Assembly (NCBI RefSeq): GCF_000237925.1
Contig: NC_031496.1
Coordinates: 14,396,589-14,460,588, forward strand
Origin: Schistosoma mansoni
Taxonomy: Eukaryota > Platyhelminthes > Trematoda > Strigeidida > Schistosomatidae
Direction: 5' to 3'
Length of the DNA: 64,000 nucleotides
This document shows, piece by piece, positions 11,759 through 21,925 of the stretch (its first letter is position 1; every line of letters starts with the position of its first letter). The translations under genes and the position numbers were made by a program. The notes under the pieces were generated by a model. That model searched no databases. It saw only the letters and a list, made by a program, of their open reading frames with translations, and was not told the DNA's origin.

Positions 11759-14700
11759 CTATAAGTTTGTTGAAGACTTTGAATCAGTAGCATTATCAGT
11801 AGTAAAAAGAACAACCGTAGGTACTTTAATTAGTTCACAGCAGTTTTCACTTGATGAATTTACAGCTGTTTGAGTTTCTTTTAAAGCTGCTCGACATCTG
11901 GTTTTGTTGAATTGTATTTTCGATGTTAGGCGGAGATTAGTTAAAAGATCATCCGATGGTTCCTCCAATTTAGTTTTCATCTCTCGTAATTTATCTTCTG
12001 TATCTTCCTTTTGGATAACATGGTTTCCGTCGCTTAATGCCAAATGCGAAGCATTTTTTGTATCATCATTGCAGTGCTCATTTTCTTCTGGATCACGTGA
12101 TTCACTGTCGAACTCTGCAGCTGTAGCAGCACCTTCTGATTCATTTTCACTTACATGGCTACTTAAATTCTGCTCATCTGTTCCATTACACAATTCTCCA
12201 GTTTCCTTTTCAGAAGTCTCTACATTCGTTCCTCCTTGAAGTGTTTGTGCTAGCAGTGGCAACACACTGGATGGTTCAGCACATAGGCCCGCACCTCCAT
12301 CGATCTGATCATCTAATCCACTGGTTCTCAGAGACCCTCTGTTAGAAAAGTAATGTTGTAATGATCTAACATGTCGTTTTTTATCTTCAAGACGAATAAA
12401 TTTCTCATCACAAAGTTCACAGGAATAAGGTTTTACACCAGTATGAAGTCTTTCATGTCGTTCACGACAGAATTTTCGGTTAAAAGTTTTCCCACAATAT
12501 CTGCATCGATAAAACTTATTAATGGGAGTTGACGAACTACTTTCCGATGGTTCTCCAGTACTTTTTTGTAGTGGTGGGAGAGGTAACCGATCATTTGTAG
12601 TCGTTGAACGAGAAACACAATCATTCTCAAGTGATAGACTATTTTTATTTGCTGGATAAAATCGAGTTCCAGTTGCTTTTTTAGTATCATTAGTACGATG
12701 ATTATTGGCTTCATCACCTGTAATGGCTTGGTAAGTTCCGTTGCTTTCGTTTTTGCGTATTTTCAGTTTACTGTCTGAATCTCGATTTGCACTAGCACTC
12801 ATACATCCTTTAATGGTTTGGAGAATTCGGTCTATAGCAGATGTAGTAGGATCAGAACTTGAAGTTGGAGCTTGGCTGGAGTTAGATGTTACTTTTGAAC
12901 TGCTTTCCGTGACATAAGTCAAAGTTTTATCAGTTTTATGTGATGTTTGGTCGAATGAAGTGGTAGATGGGACCATATACGAATTAGTTGTAGTGGTGAT
13001 TTCGGAAATAGCTCCTGTATTCTGAATCACTGTAGATGTAACTGGAGTATGAAGTAACACAGGTGAAGTTAGTGTTAAACTTGTAGACTGCGATGTAGGT
13101 AAACCTTGGAAGGACAATGCTGCAGGGACAGCTGTGAGAGGAGTTAAATGAGATGTACCAAATGCATGCGCAGATGCTGGGGTTAGTAAGAGATTCATTT
13201 CTGTTCCTCCGCGGGGATACGATAGCATAATAGAGTTGCGAGGTGGTATATTATGTGTTGAAGTGGAAACTGTATGACAAACAGTCGGTGCCTGGCTTGA
13301 AGTAATAACGCCATTTAAGTTAAGAGTTGATTGAACAATCCTATTAGTCAATATGTTGTTTCCATGGCCTGCCGATTCATCAAAACCAATTATATTTGCC
13401 TTTGTTGAGGCAACAACATTGACAGAGGAAGGAATGCTGTTTGTAATCAAGGTTAGAGATGCTGGGGGGTTATACGAATTCGCATCAATAGTATTAGAAT
13501 CAGTTAGTTCTTGGTTTGACTGTTTCACATTAGTCAAACTCCGTAACAAGGCCGCAGCCACTAAAGCTGCGTTGCTATTAACGGGACCTGACTGAACATT
13601 GTTATGCAACGTACTGGGCAAAACTGTTGACACAGGAGTCGACAATCCTGTATTAGATGTGAATGTTGTTTCTGATGGATGTTGTCCAGTAACTGAACAT
13701 GCTGCTGGAGAATTAAGTCCTAAGGTCCCAATTAGGGCTAAAGTAGGTCCCACTGAAAATGCCGGTTGCAATGGTTGCTGTTTTTGTATCTGAGCTTGTA
13801 CTCCCTGTTGCTGTTGATGTGTGACTAAAGATTGAAGAAGAGCTACAGGATTGCCTGATGTTACGGAAAACGATGACGCATTAGCACCTGGATTGAAACT
13901 GTTGATGACGTGGTGTGAATTAGGATCTACTGTGGCTGTGGCACAACGTAGCCAGTTCAGTGTATTTGCCAAACCTGTTGAAGAACCAGTTATCGGATTA
14001 GCTGGTAATGTAACACTAACTGTTGTCAGAGAATTACTGATAGAACAAGGCTGAACGACACTACTTCCTAAGGCTGAAGAAATAATATTTTGAGATGAGT
14101 TGGCAGACGCTATTGGTATTGTGCCCAGAATCTCTCCGGATGGCCCTGTTAGGGCTATTGAAGGAGTATTCAATGTAGGTATACTTGTAGTTAGATTTGA
14201 TCCATTGTTAGCAACTGGATTACTATTACTGGACAGTGAAAATGAAGAATTGGAAATTGCTGCAGCAACAGCAGCCGCTAAGTTTGAGTTTAACATAAGA
14301 TTCTGGTTTGTGCAAGACGAAGAACTAATACACTGTGTCATTTGCTGAGTAAACCCTGAGGGATTGACCATTTCTGAACCACTTGGACAAACTGCTGTGC
14401 CAATATTGTTAGCAAATAGCAATTTGGAAGACCCATTTGTATCATTTCCGGATATAAGAGTTTTCCCCAGGAGAGCGTTTATCGGAAGAATTCCGCACAG
14501 GTCCCCAATATCTCCCAAACCCAAAGATTTCGCTGAAATGGCATACTTTGTGCCAGAACTTAATTGGTTGTTCACCAGCGCCGAGACGTCACTAGAGGTA
14601 ACTTGTGGACTTAAATACCTATTAACAGTAGAATAATTCATGGGGACAAAAGAAACACTGGCAGCTGTTGGGGATGAAGATAAAATTGAAGGTGAAGGAT

Positions 14701-15496
14701 GAACATCATGTAAGCTACTACTTAAAGAAATAGACACCATATCAATATCAGTATTCGAAGTAGTAACTGATGGAATTTCTTTTATACAAGAGTCAGAAAC
14801 TGTAACAATGACCTGTGGATCTATTCGAGGGACTTTCGCAGCAATATCTATATAATCTTGGGATTTAGTTGTTTGGATTGAGTCTTCTACGTCAGTAGTA
14901 ACATCTTCGACATCACTATCTCCAGCGTGTGAATCAGAGTCAAAAACTTGTCGCTTAGGATTTCGACACTTTCTGCGACAACGACGGTAAGTATTATCGT
15001 CTGCTTCACATTCTGTCGATTGAAATACATCAGAAGGCTGAATAACTAAGGCGTGTTCAGACTCGTTAGGATCAGGTTTTTCATCTGTTCGACCAGCCTT
15101 GCCCAGCTGGATAATCGATGGTGGTAATAGAGGAGGTGAAGCGCCAGGAGAGTGAGTGGAGCTATGCTGCTCACTTTCAATGTCTTGTGGATAATCATCG
15201 GTGGGTTCAATTTTGCTTGAATTATAGTCAGCTGAAATCTTAACAGAATTTAGTGTTGGATAGTCGGAAAGATTCTTAAGCTTTTCAGATGCTCCTTCAT
15301 TGGTAACAGAAAATGAGGAATCGATCTTTATAAACTTTTCGCACCCATTATCTGTTGTGTAAGACAATATGCCCAAAACGTCAAGTCTTTTGGAATATGG
15401 AACATTTTGTCGTATCAAGTCAGTCAGTTGTTTAACAAGCTCCTGATCACTATTATGTGGAGTAGAATAATTTTGTTTCGAAAATACAAGAGACAT
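11759..15496 (-). CDS. C2H2 zinc finger protein, two fingers, 1245 aa
   Basis: This is a putative nuclear DNA-binding protein. The coding block is open for 1245 codons and ends in TAG at 11759-11761. I start it at the ATG at 15494-15496 (MSLVFSKQNY); the frame stays open a little further upstream but with only a GTG. Two C2H2 fingers lie near the C-terminus. Finger 1 is Y996-H1018 (C998, C1001, H1014, H1018) and finger 2 is Y1024-H1048 (C1026, C1029, H1042, H1048, with five residues between the histidines), joined by a TGVKP linker. Residues 200-960 are Ser/Thr/Asn/Ala-rich with Gln runs, as in activation regions. An acidic stretch (ENEHCNDDTK) follows the fingers. The target and precise family are unknown. 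Upstream untranslated exons could exist. The many antisense frames in this block are shadows. Confidence 0.85.
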   Translation of the reverse strand: MSLVFSKQNYSTPHNSDQELVKQLTDLIRQNVPYSKRLDVLGILSYTTDNGCEKFIKIDSSFSVTNEGASEKLKNLSDYPTLNSVKISADYNSSKIEPTDDYPQDIESEQHSSTHSPGASPPLLPPSIIQLGKAGRTDEKPDPNESEHALVIQPSDVFQSTECEADDNTYRRCRRKCRNPKRQVFDSDSHAGDSDVEDVTTDVEDSIQTTKSQDYIDIAAKVPRIDPQVIVTVSDSCIKEIPSVTTSNTDIDMVSISLSSSLHDVHPSPSILSSSPTAASVSFVPMNYSTVNRYLSPQVTSSDVSALVNNQLSSGTKYAISAKSLGLGDIGDLCGILPINALLGKTLISGNDTNGSSKLLFANNIGTAVCPSGSEMVNPSGFTQQMTQCISSSSCTNQNLMLNSNLAAAVAAAISNSSFSLSSNSNPVANNGSNLTTSIPTLNTPSIALTGPSGEILGTIPIASANSSQNIISSALGSSVVQPCSISNSLTTVSVTLPANPITGSSTGLANTLNWLRCATATVDPNSHHVINSFNPGANASSFSVTSGNPVALLQSLVTHQQQQGVQAQIQKQQPLQPAFSVGPTLALIGTLGLNSPAACSVTGQHPSETTFTSNTGLSTPVSTVLPSTLHNNVQSGPVNSNAALVAAALLRSLTNVKQSNQELTDSNTIDANSYNPPASLTLITNSIPSSVNVVASTKANIIGFDESAGHGNNILTNRIVQSTLNLNGVITSSQAPTVCHTVSTSTHNIPPRNSIMLSYPRGGTEMNLLLTPASAHAFGTSHLTPLTAVPAALSFQGLPTSQSTSLTLTSPVLLHTPVTSTVIQNTGAISEITTTTNSYMVPSTTSFDQTSHKTDKTLTYVTESSSKVTSNSSQAPTSSSDPTTSAIDRILQTIKGCMSASANRDSDSKLKIRKNESNGTYQAITGDEANNHRTNDTKKATGTRFYPANKNSLSLENDCVSRSTTTNDRLPLPPLQKSTGEPSESSSSTPINKFYRCRYCGKTFNRKFCRERHERLHTGVKPYSCELCDEKFIRLEDKKRHVRSLQHYFSNRGSLRTSGLDDQIDGGAGLCAEPSSVLPLLAQTLQGGTNVETSEKETGELCNGTDEQNLSSHVSENESEGAATAAEFDSESRDPEENEHCNDDTKNASHLALSDGNHVIQKEDTEDKLREMKTKLEEPSDDLLTNLRLTSKIQFNKTRCRAALKETQTAVNSSSENCCELIKVPTVVLFTTDNATDSKSSTNL

Positions 15497-15539
15497 ATGG
15501 TGATGGTATATTAATAACCAACGTTCACTACTCACGTGA

Positions 15540-15870
15540 AACTGATCGACAAGTAAAGATAGACAGTGACGAATACTGGAAGCACAGTTAAAAGGCCGCC
15601 AATCTCAAGGTCATAACATACAATGCAAAATACTGTGTAAAAATATTGTGTACTATCTCTTAAAGCAGTGGTTAATTGAAATCACTTTCCAATGACATAT
15701 CGAATTTCTCAGAAACTTTCGTCTCAGCTTTTTGTTGAAAACTACGATTTCAAGTATTTACGCCATCTACGGATTTTGGGGAAATTTAGGGTTTTCCATA
15801 AAATCATGTGAAAATTCGTAGTTTTTGACAAAGTGTGAGGAAATATTTGGAAGAGTTCAAAATTTCATCG
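15540..15870. other. Upstream flank of the zinc finger gene
   Basis: This is probably the 5' untranslated region and promoter side of the minus-strand zinc finger gene. I see no clear TATA box or other element that can be assigned. Confidence 0.35.
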
Positions 15871-15879
15871 AAGGTTTTG

Positions 15880-16560
15880 AGGATTTATTCAAAAGTGAAT
15901 CAAAATTTTCTACCACAGCTTGCTCAAAGGGATTCCGTATCTAAAAGCGATGGGTCACTGATTGCTCCAGGTAGGGACCTAGGTTTTTTGACGAAGAAAA
16001 GAGAAACCTACATAAATTAAAGTGAGACAATGCCCATATTATTCAAGAGCATGTCAAATTTTCCTTCAAAAGACTCCTGAGAAGTCGCTTGGACTAGCTC
16101 AGCCGGCAGCGGATTCCGGCATTTATCTATTTCTGTGGATTAAAAGGTGTGTCTACAGTCGATTCTGTTATGTATCTGAAATTCTGGGTGATACCCTTGA
16201 GGTTTGTGTCGCAAGCGAGCTTAAGTGACTATTTAAGGAGAGTGTTTAGGAATGTTTAGGATGCTATTTATCATCAGTAGATCACCTATTAGACGCCCAT
16301 ACTCTGGTAGGTAACATTTTAATGAGTTGATTCGCTTTTCATAGGGTTTGAATTTAAGTCTCCTCAAAACCACATGGCTCACCCACGGATGGTTTTAAGT
16401 GCGTTCATACCCTTGTGAGGTGAGGGAGTAACCACAATATTCCCATACTCTAAATGTGGTCGAATAAAACTGCTACAGATTAGATGGAAAGCTTTACTGT
16501 CAAACGTAACGAAAATGCGCTTCAACGTTGCCAGTGCAAGACTTTAGATCACAGGGTACC
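15880..16560 (-). mobile_element. CR1/Jockey-like LINE, C-terminal RT remnant
   Basis: On the minus strand, the 16390-16500 segment reads AFHLICSSFIRPHLEYGNIV, the hallmark of the end of the reverse transcriptase in CR1/Jockey-group LINEs (family pattern: FVRPHLEYG). It is followed downstream by CYLPEYGRLIGDLLMINSIL (about 16255-16315) and then by CRNPLPAELVQATSQESFEG (near 16080), the usual last motif of these proteins. Several stops and frame shifts interrupt it. It is 5'-truncated, with nothing recognisable upstream of about 16560. Confidence 0.7.
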
Positions 16561-17144
16561 GACACTATCACATCTTTTCCAACCTGGGATACCCCTAGAG
16601 AGCAGTTAGTTTAGCTCTATATTGACTTCTTACCCCGAATGCCACAACCTGCATTACCAGGGCCTGTGTTTTCTGGGACATCTTGTCCAATTATATTTTG
16701 TCGGAATAATCCTAACGAGATTTCTTTCAGGAAGGGATATATTAGGCATTATCATCACATGTTTCAAAGCGTTACAAGTGGAATACAGGAAGCTTTCGCT
16801 AAACCGGCAGAATCAGATCTCAGATTATTTTAAACAAGAACTTTGATACACGATAAAAGCAGATGAGTTCTTCGAAGGGATTGAACTTAGGTTCTCTAAG
16901 GAATTTCATGGTTGTCGTTTGGATACTCACTAGAGATTGTTTTGATGGAGGAAAAAGCCGTATTTATATGCCGTAAATAGGGTTATATAAAACTGTTTGA
17001 AGAAACAGAAAACTGTGTTGTAATCCTGGTAGAAAATGTGTTTCAAATTTACCCGTTCAACGTCTACCTCAAAGGTACTTTTGTCAAAGTTGAAGATTTG
17101 AGTCATAAGAAGCCAAAACACCGAAATGTATTCTCACTAATGAA
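16560..17144. other. Unassigned sequence, probably decayed repeat
   Basis: Base composition resembles the neighbouring LINE remnant more than the AT-rich intergenic DNA. I could not read any motif in it on either strand. Confidence 0.3.
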
Positions 17145-17415
17145 ACTGTGACAACTTGGGTTGATTGGCCGAGAGTTGAACTCAAACAACTAAGTATTTG
17201 TCAAAACAGTAGAGCTCAAGTATTCATTCACTTCCTTATTTCTTATAGGCATTATATTTTCTGTCATCTTACATTGAATGTTGAAAAGCTTTGTGTGTTT
17301 GAAGAGGTAATTTCCCACTCCTCTGTGGTTGGCACGTCCACTAAATGGATATCTATTCACCATTAGTCTGATTTCTTCTATCAATAGAACGAGATTTACC
17401 TATGTCACGAAAAGA
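17145..17415 (+). repeat. Unclassified repeat family X, copy 1
   Basis: This stretch shares long interrupted identity with 28883-29160: 'caagtattcattcactt', 'ttgaatgttgaaaagctttg', 'tttcttctatcaatag' and the following 'cacgaa' block in the same order and spacing. No protein motif is visible. It begins with a 'ggttgattggccgagagttg' block that weakly resembles a pol III A box, but no B box follows. Confidence 0.7.
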
Positions 17416-17746
17416 CTTCTAATACACGGGGATTCGTTGTAAAAATCTATGGAAAATATTTTTTGGTCGTTAATGCTTATCAAGAAGGAATACATATAAA
17501 AATACTAACATTTTCTCAGTATTTTAAACCCATGTCTATTGGTGCGATAGGCATACTATAATACCTCACTGTTGTGAAGACGACTCAGAACACATTTCAC
17601 TGACAGGAATAACGGTGATGACTTTGATTCAATTGAAAATGTATTAAGCTCAAAAATGATGTATAATATACGTGTTTAAATACACTTTATCAACTGCGTT
17701 ACACAGCACTTACATGCAGTGTGAATACATAACATCCAAGTAACTA

Positions 17747-17946
17747 NNNNNNNNNNNNNNNNNNNNNNNNNNNNNNNNNNNNNNNNNNNNNNNNNNNNNN
17801 NNNNNNNNNNNNNNNNNNNNNNNNNNNNNNNNNNNNNNNNNNNNNNNNNNNNNNNNNNNNNNNNNNNNNNNNNNNNNNNNNNNNNNNNNNNNNNNNNNNN
17901 NNNNNNNNNNNNNNNNNNNNNNNNNNNNNNNNNNNNNNNNNNNNNN
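17747..17946. other. Assembly gap of 200 N
   Basis: Exactly 200 N are present, a conventional size for a gap of unknown length, so true distances across it are unknown. The frame that appears to run through it is an artefact. Confidence 0.99.
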
Positions 17947-18436
17947 TTGTTGTTGTTGTTGTTGTTGTTGTTCACCACACTACGACTATTACAATTACAA
18001 CTACAAATACAACGAAAAAACAAAAACAGTACTACAACCACAAACAAAACCACAATCACCACGTCACACTCTCCACATTCTCACTCCCGTGTCCCCTGTT
18101 ACTTCCACACTTCATTTAATTGATTCACAACACCGACCAGTCACAGTCACTTGCCTAGTCCCACTCACACACAACATCGTCTCCTCACTGTATCCAACTA
18201 CTACTGTGATGTGTGCCGATTGCTGCTTAACTCAGTGTGAACTTGATTCAGCACGTGGGATGGCATGCAGACACATTGAGTGGACAAGTGTCAAACAGAC
18301 AGGATGAAACACACTCTCCCTCACTGACTGATCGTCTGAACGTGTTACACTGCGTAGTTTGTCGAAGCAGACAGTGGTGGATGGATTGACACGGGGTGAT
18401 GAGTGGTGAGTGGTTGTGTGGTTGATTAATTGAATA
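17947..18436. other. Simple-repeat and C-rich sequence after the gap
   Basis: Begins with a (TTG)n run (17947-17972), then a pyrimidine/ACA-rich stretch and a C-rich stretch (to about 18300) unlike the rest of the window. No gene is recognisable. The Gypsy element's coding sequence begins abruptly at 18437, so this is either the DNA into which a truncated copy lies or the product of a misjoined gap edge. Confidence 0.5.
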
Positions 18437-21001
18437 CCATGCGGAGACTACCGAGCGTTAAACACAGCTACACGTTTCGATAGCTATCCCATCCCCCACA
18501 TACATGACATCACGGCATCACTCAAGGGCACGACAATTTTTTCCAAGATCGATCTGATACGAGCATATCATCAGATCCCAGTCGCTCTTGAAGATATAGA
18601 GAAAACTGCCATCACGACTCCTTTCGGTTTATTTGAGTTCCTACGAATGCCATTTGGATTACGGAATGCTGCTCAAACTTTCCAAAGGTTTATCGATAGC
18701 ATTGTACGAGACCTAGATTTTGTTCACGTCTATATTGATGACCTGCTAATCGCATCATCAAACGTAGATAAACATTATCAACACCTGACGCTACTATTCC
18801 AGCGCTTTTCGGATAATGGAATAATAGTCAACCCCGACAAGTGTGAACTCGGGAAGAAGGAAATAAAATTCTTAGGTCATGTTATTAAGCATGAGGGTAT
18901 TCTACCTTGTGAGGATAAAGTACGCACTATAATGGAGTACACTGTACCGTCCACACTCAAGGAACTGAAGGCATTTCTCGGTTTGGTCAACTTCTACCGA
19001 CGCTCCATTTCGCACGCGGCAGAACAGTTACGACCGCTAACTGATTTACTTCGCGGTAATCCACGCAAACTGGAATGGAACGACGCCGCACGTACTGCAT
19101 TTTCAGATATCAAAACGGCCCTAGCTCAAGCCACACTTCTCGTGCATCCTGACCCATCAGCCACGCTTATTATAGCGGTTGATGCATCGGATTTCGCCAT
19201 AGGAGCCGTTATGCAACAGAATATCTCCGGTAGTTGGCAGCCCCTCGAATTTTTCTCACGACGCCTCACTCCCACGGAGACGAGATATAGCGCTTTTGGT
19301 CGCGAACTGCTAGCAGCCTACTGCGCCATCAAACATTTCCGGCACGCTGTAGAAGGTCGTAATTTCATCTTATTCACCGACCATAAGCCCTTAACGTATG
19401 CTCTGCATACCAAGTCTGACCGCTACTCACCACGAGAGTGCAGACATTTGGACTATATCTCCCAGTTCACGACAGACCTTCGTCACGTCAAAGGCGAGTC
19501 GAACTGTGTCGCTGATGCTTTATCACGTATCCAACTTAATGCAGTTACTTTGCCAATGCTTGACCTACCTGCTATAGCCGCCGCCCAAGCAAACGATACT
19601 TCATGCACGGAAGCACAACAGTCTACGTCCCTTCAGTGCCGGGAAGTACCCCTAGCTACTAGCTCAGGTACTATCCTATGCGATACTTCCACGGGCCTCC
19701 CTCGACCCATCGTACCCTCCGCTTATCGCCGTCTCGTCTTTGATGCCCTTCATGGTCTATCTCATCCTGGTATCGCAGCCACCCTACGCCTCATAGCTGC
19801 ACGATACGTCTGGCCGTCAATGAATAAAGATGTCCGTATGTGGGTAAAACAATGTTTACAATGTCAACGATCAAAAGTGCACAGGCACGTAGCTGCCCCT
19901 ATTGGCACTTTCGCTACGCCTGATGCTCGCTTCGATCACGTTCACATAGACATTGTAGGACCATTACCACCATCGCACGGGTATGATCACATACTCACAT
20001 GCATTGATCGTTTCACAAGATGGCCCGAAGCTATTCCCATCACGTCTATTACGGCGGAGACAGTTGCTCACCGCTTCGTAGAACGATGGATAGCTATGTA
20101 CGGTTGTCCCTCGACTGTCACGACTGACCGAGGACAACAATTTGAGTCCGCATTATTCTCCTCACTAACACGGCTGCTTGGTACGGAACGCATACGCACT
20201 ACCGCCTACCATCCAGCATCAAACGGTTTAGTTGAACGGTTTCATCGCCAACTTAAAAGTGCTCTTCGAGCACACGAAAACAACAATTGGTACGAAACCC
20301 TTCCGCTCGTCCTCCTGGGAATCAGAACGAGTCTAAAGGCAGATATTCAATGTTCCGCCGCTGAACTTGTTTACGGCACGACATTGCGTCTGCCTGGGGA
20401 ATTTTTCACACCACGGAGCAGCACTAAGTTCGGCGAATCAGACTACGTCCAACGACTGTCTGCATTCATGCGAACACTGACTCCGGTGTCAACTCGTATA
20501 CAACATCGACAGGTCGCTCTCCCTCGAGAGTTATCTACCTGTTCACATGTTTTCATACGAGTAGATTCGGTACGCAAACCTCTACAACAGCCTTACGAAG
20601 GACCTTTTCACGTGATTTCCCGTCACGTAAAGACCTTCAAGGTTGATCGACGTGGCCGCATCGAAACAGTCAGCATTGATCGTCTCAAGCCAGCACACGT
20701 CGATGACAGTGCTATACCTGATAAGCCGAGACCCAATGTTAGACCCATCAGAGCTTCTAGCGGGATTTCTACATCTACTTCGGATCCCACGCTAGATGCA
20801 CCTAAGACCTCATTCTCACGTCCCAGTCAACAGCACGTGTCATCTGCCCCGTCTACGGACGAGACTTCCGTCTCACGTCCAGACCTGCAGACCACACCGC
20901 CCTTGACTGCGGATGAGATTGCAGGCTCACGAGGTTCGAACGAGACTACCGTCTCACGTTCTGGTCGCCGAGTACGCTTACCCGTACGCTTTCTCGACTA
21001 A
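18437..21001 (+). CDS. Gypsy Pol fragment (RT, RNase H, integrase)
   Basis: The frame carries the RT motifs [23 protein letters not shown] and the catalytic YIDDLL (about 18730). These are followed by [11 protein letters not shown] and [12 protein letters not shown], an RNase H domain ([13 protein letters not shown], then [11 protein letters not shown]), the HHCC integrase zinc finger ([11 protein letters not shown] through CLQCQRSK) and the integrase core starting [11 protein letters not shown]. An internal ATG lies at 18647, but the protein clearly extends upstream. The tail from about 20750 is Ser/Thr/Pro-rich. It lacks its N-terminal part within this window. Confidence 0.9.
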   Translation, partial: PCGDYRALNTATRFDSYPIPHIHDITASLKGTTIFSKIDLIRAYHQIPVALEDIEKTAITTPFGLFEFLRMPFGLRNAAQTFQRFIDSIVRDLDFVHVYIDDLLIASSNVDKHYQHLTLLFQRFSDNGIIVNPDKCELGKKEIKFLGHVIKHEGILPCEDKVRTIMEYTVPSTLKELKAFLGLVNFYRRSISHAAEQLRPLTDLLRGNPRKLEWNDAARTAFSDIKTALAQATLLVHPDPSATLIIAVDASDFAIGAVMQQNISGSWQPLEFFSRRLTPTETRYSAFGRELLAAYCAIKHFRHAVEGRNFILFTDHKPLTYALHTKSDRYSPRECRHLDYISQFTTDLRHVKGESNCVADALSRIQLNAVTLPMLDLPAIAAAQANDTSCTEAQQSTSLQCREVPLATSSGTILCDTSTGLPRPIVPSAYRRLVFDALHGLSHPGIAATLRLIAARYVWPSMNKDVRMWVKQCLQCQRSKVHRHVAAPIGTFATPDARFDHVHIDIVGPLPPSHGYDHILTCIDRFTRWPEAIPITSITAETVAHRFVERWIAMYGCPSTVTTDRGQQFESALFSSLTRLLGTERIRTTAYHPASNGLVERFHRQLKSALRAHENNNWYETLPLVLLGIRTSLKADIQCSAAELVYGTTLRLPGEFFTPRSSTKFGESDYVQRLSAFMRTLTPVSTRIQHRQVALPRELSTCSHVFIRVDSVRKPLQQPYEGPFHVISRHVKTFKVDRRGRIETVSIDRLKPAHVDDSAIPDKPRPNVRPIRASSGISTSTSDPTLDAPKTSFSRPSQQHVSSAPSTDETSVSRPDLQTTPPLTADEIAGSRGSNETTVSRSGRRVRLPVRFLD

Positions 21002-21568
21002 CCTCATAACCAACTACGGATACAGTATAGGAATCTGCCCCTATACTACAAGAAAGCTACACTTTTCTCTTTTTCTATCATTTTTTTTGTTTACCCCGAG
21101 CCTACGCCTCCGACCATCGCTGTTACGGTATCGTCGACTTCAGTCAACTTTCGCGAAAGCTGGCCTGATCACCCACGCTCTAGTCAACGCACTCAGTCGA
21201 TCTCTCTGGCTCCAAATACGTATGATATACATTTGGTCCCGAACATGGTTATCCTGGTCGCATCTGGTTCCTTGGCTCAATCTGGTTTCGTCCTACGTCT
21301 GCAGCGTTTCTGGTCCGGACCTCTACGAACGCAACCTTCAGATTCTGGATACAAACCACTCTGGTGTAGCATGCTAATCCAAGCAATCAATACAGCACGT
21401 TCCTTCTGGTACCGTTCTACGTCAAAGACTTTTGGTGGCAACTCGAGGATCAACGATCACTCCCTGTTCTGCCAACGTTTTCGTCCTACAATTGCACGTT
21501 TCGCGATCAGTCCCACGAATGAAACCGCTACGTATCGAAAGTGTAAATCCTTTCTAGCGGGGGGCTCC
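21002..21568 (+). other. Gypsy 3' internal non-coding region
   Basis: Lies between the end of pol and the right LTR. It ends with a G-rich block (about 21558-21564) suitable as a polypurine tract directly before the LTR. The overlapping small frames show no domain. Confidence 0.6.
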
Positions 21569-21925
21569 TGTAGTGACCGGCCAGTCTCGATAAGAACACG
21601 ATTGGAATAATAGAAACAATTATTATTATTGTAACCAATTGTACCAGAGATTGTTTTACTGTATTTGTTTAACTGTATCCGTTTCACTTCTTGTTCCATA
21701 TACCGCCTGGTTTGGTTCGAGCTTGCTCACGCACTGCTTGCTCGCTTGTACTCTTTGGCACGTCTCGGTATTATTTCGATACCACGAGATCGCCAATAAA
21801 TATACTTGATCTGGACTAGTAAAGCCTTCTGGTTTACGGGCTATCAAGGGAACCAAGTCATATTTGTACGCGTAATCGAATAGTAGTGGTGATCATAGTC
21901 CGCCCACGACTCGACATCCACTACA
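21569..21925 (+). repeat. Right LTR of the Gypsy element
   Basis: A 357-bp segment begins TGTAGTG and ends CACTACA, a perfect 7-bp terminal inverted repeat of the TG...CA type. It follows a polypurine-like block and carries an AATAAA at about 21796. No second LTR is present in the window to confirm the boundaries. Confidence 0.7.

Larger units (their letters stand above)
18437..21925 (+). mobile_element. Ty3/Gypsy LTR retrotransposon, 5'-incomplete
   Basis: A virus-like LTR element whose visible part runs from inside the reverse transcriptase to the right LTR (21569-21925). The domain order reverse transcriptase, RNase H, integrase is that of Ty3/Gypsy. Gag, protease and the left LTR are not present in the window; they are either lost or hidden by the nearby gap. 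The remaining pol frame is open to its natural end, so the copy looks young. Base composition is more GC-rich than the host DNA. A relative of the known schistosome Gypsy families is likely, but the exact family cannot be named from sequence alone. Confidence 0.9.

Noticed and set aside
11904-14636. Several plus-strand frames inside the zinc finger gene
   Set aside because: They are shadows opposite a 1245-codon frame with two zinc fingers and have no domain of their own.
15497-15535. Thirteen-residue N-terminal extension of the zinc finger protein
   Set aside because: It would need a GTG start; the first ATG is at 15496.
17676-18062. Open frame across the N gap
   Set aside because: Most of it is unknown residues from the 200-N gap; the rest is low-complexity sequence.
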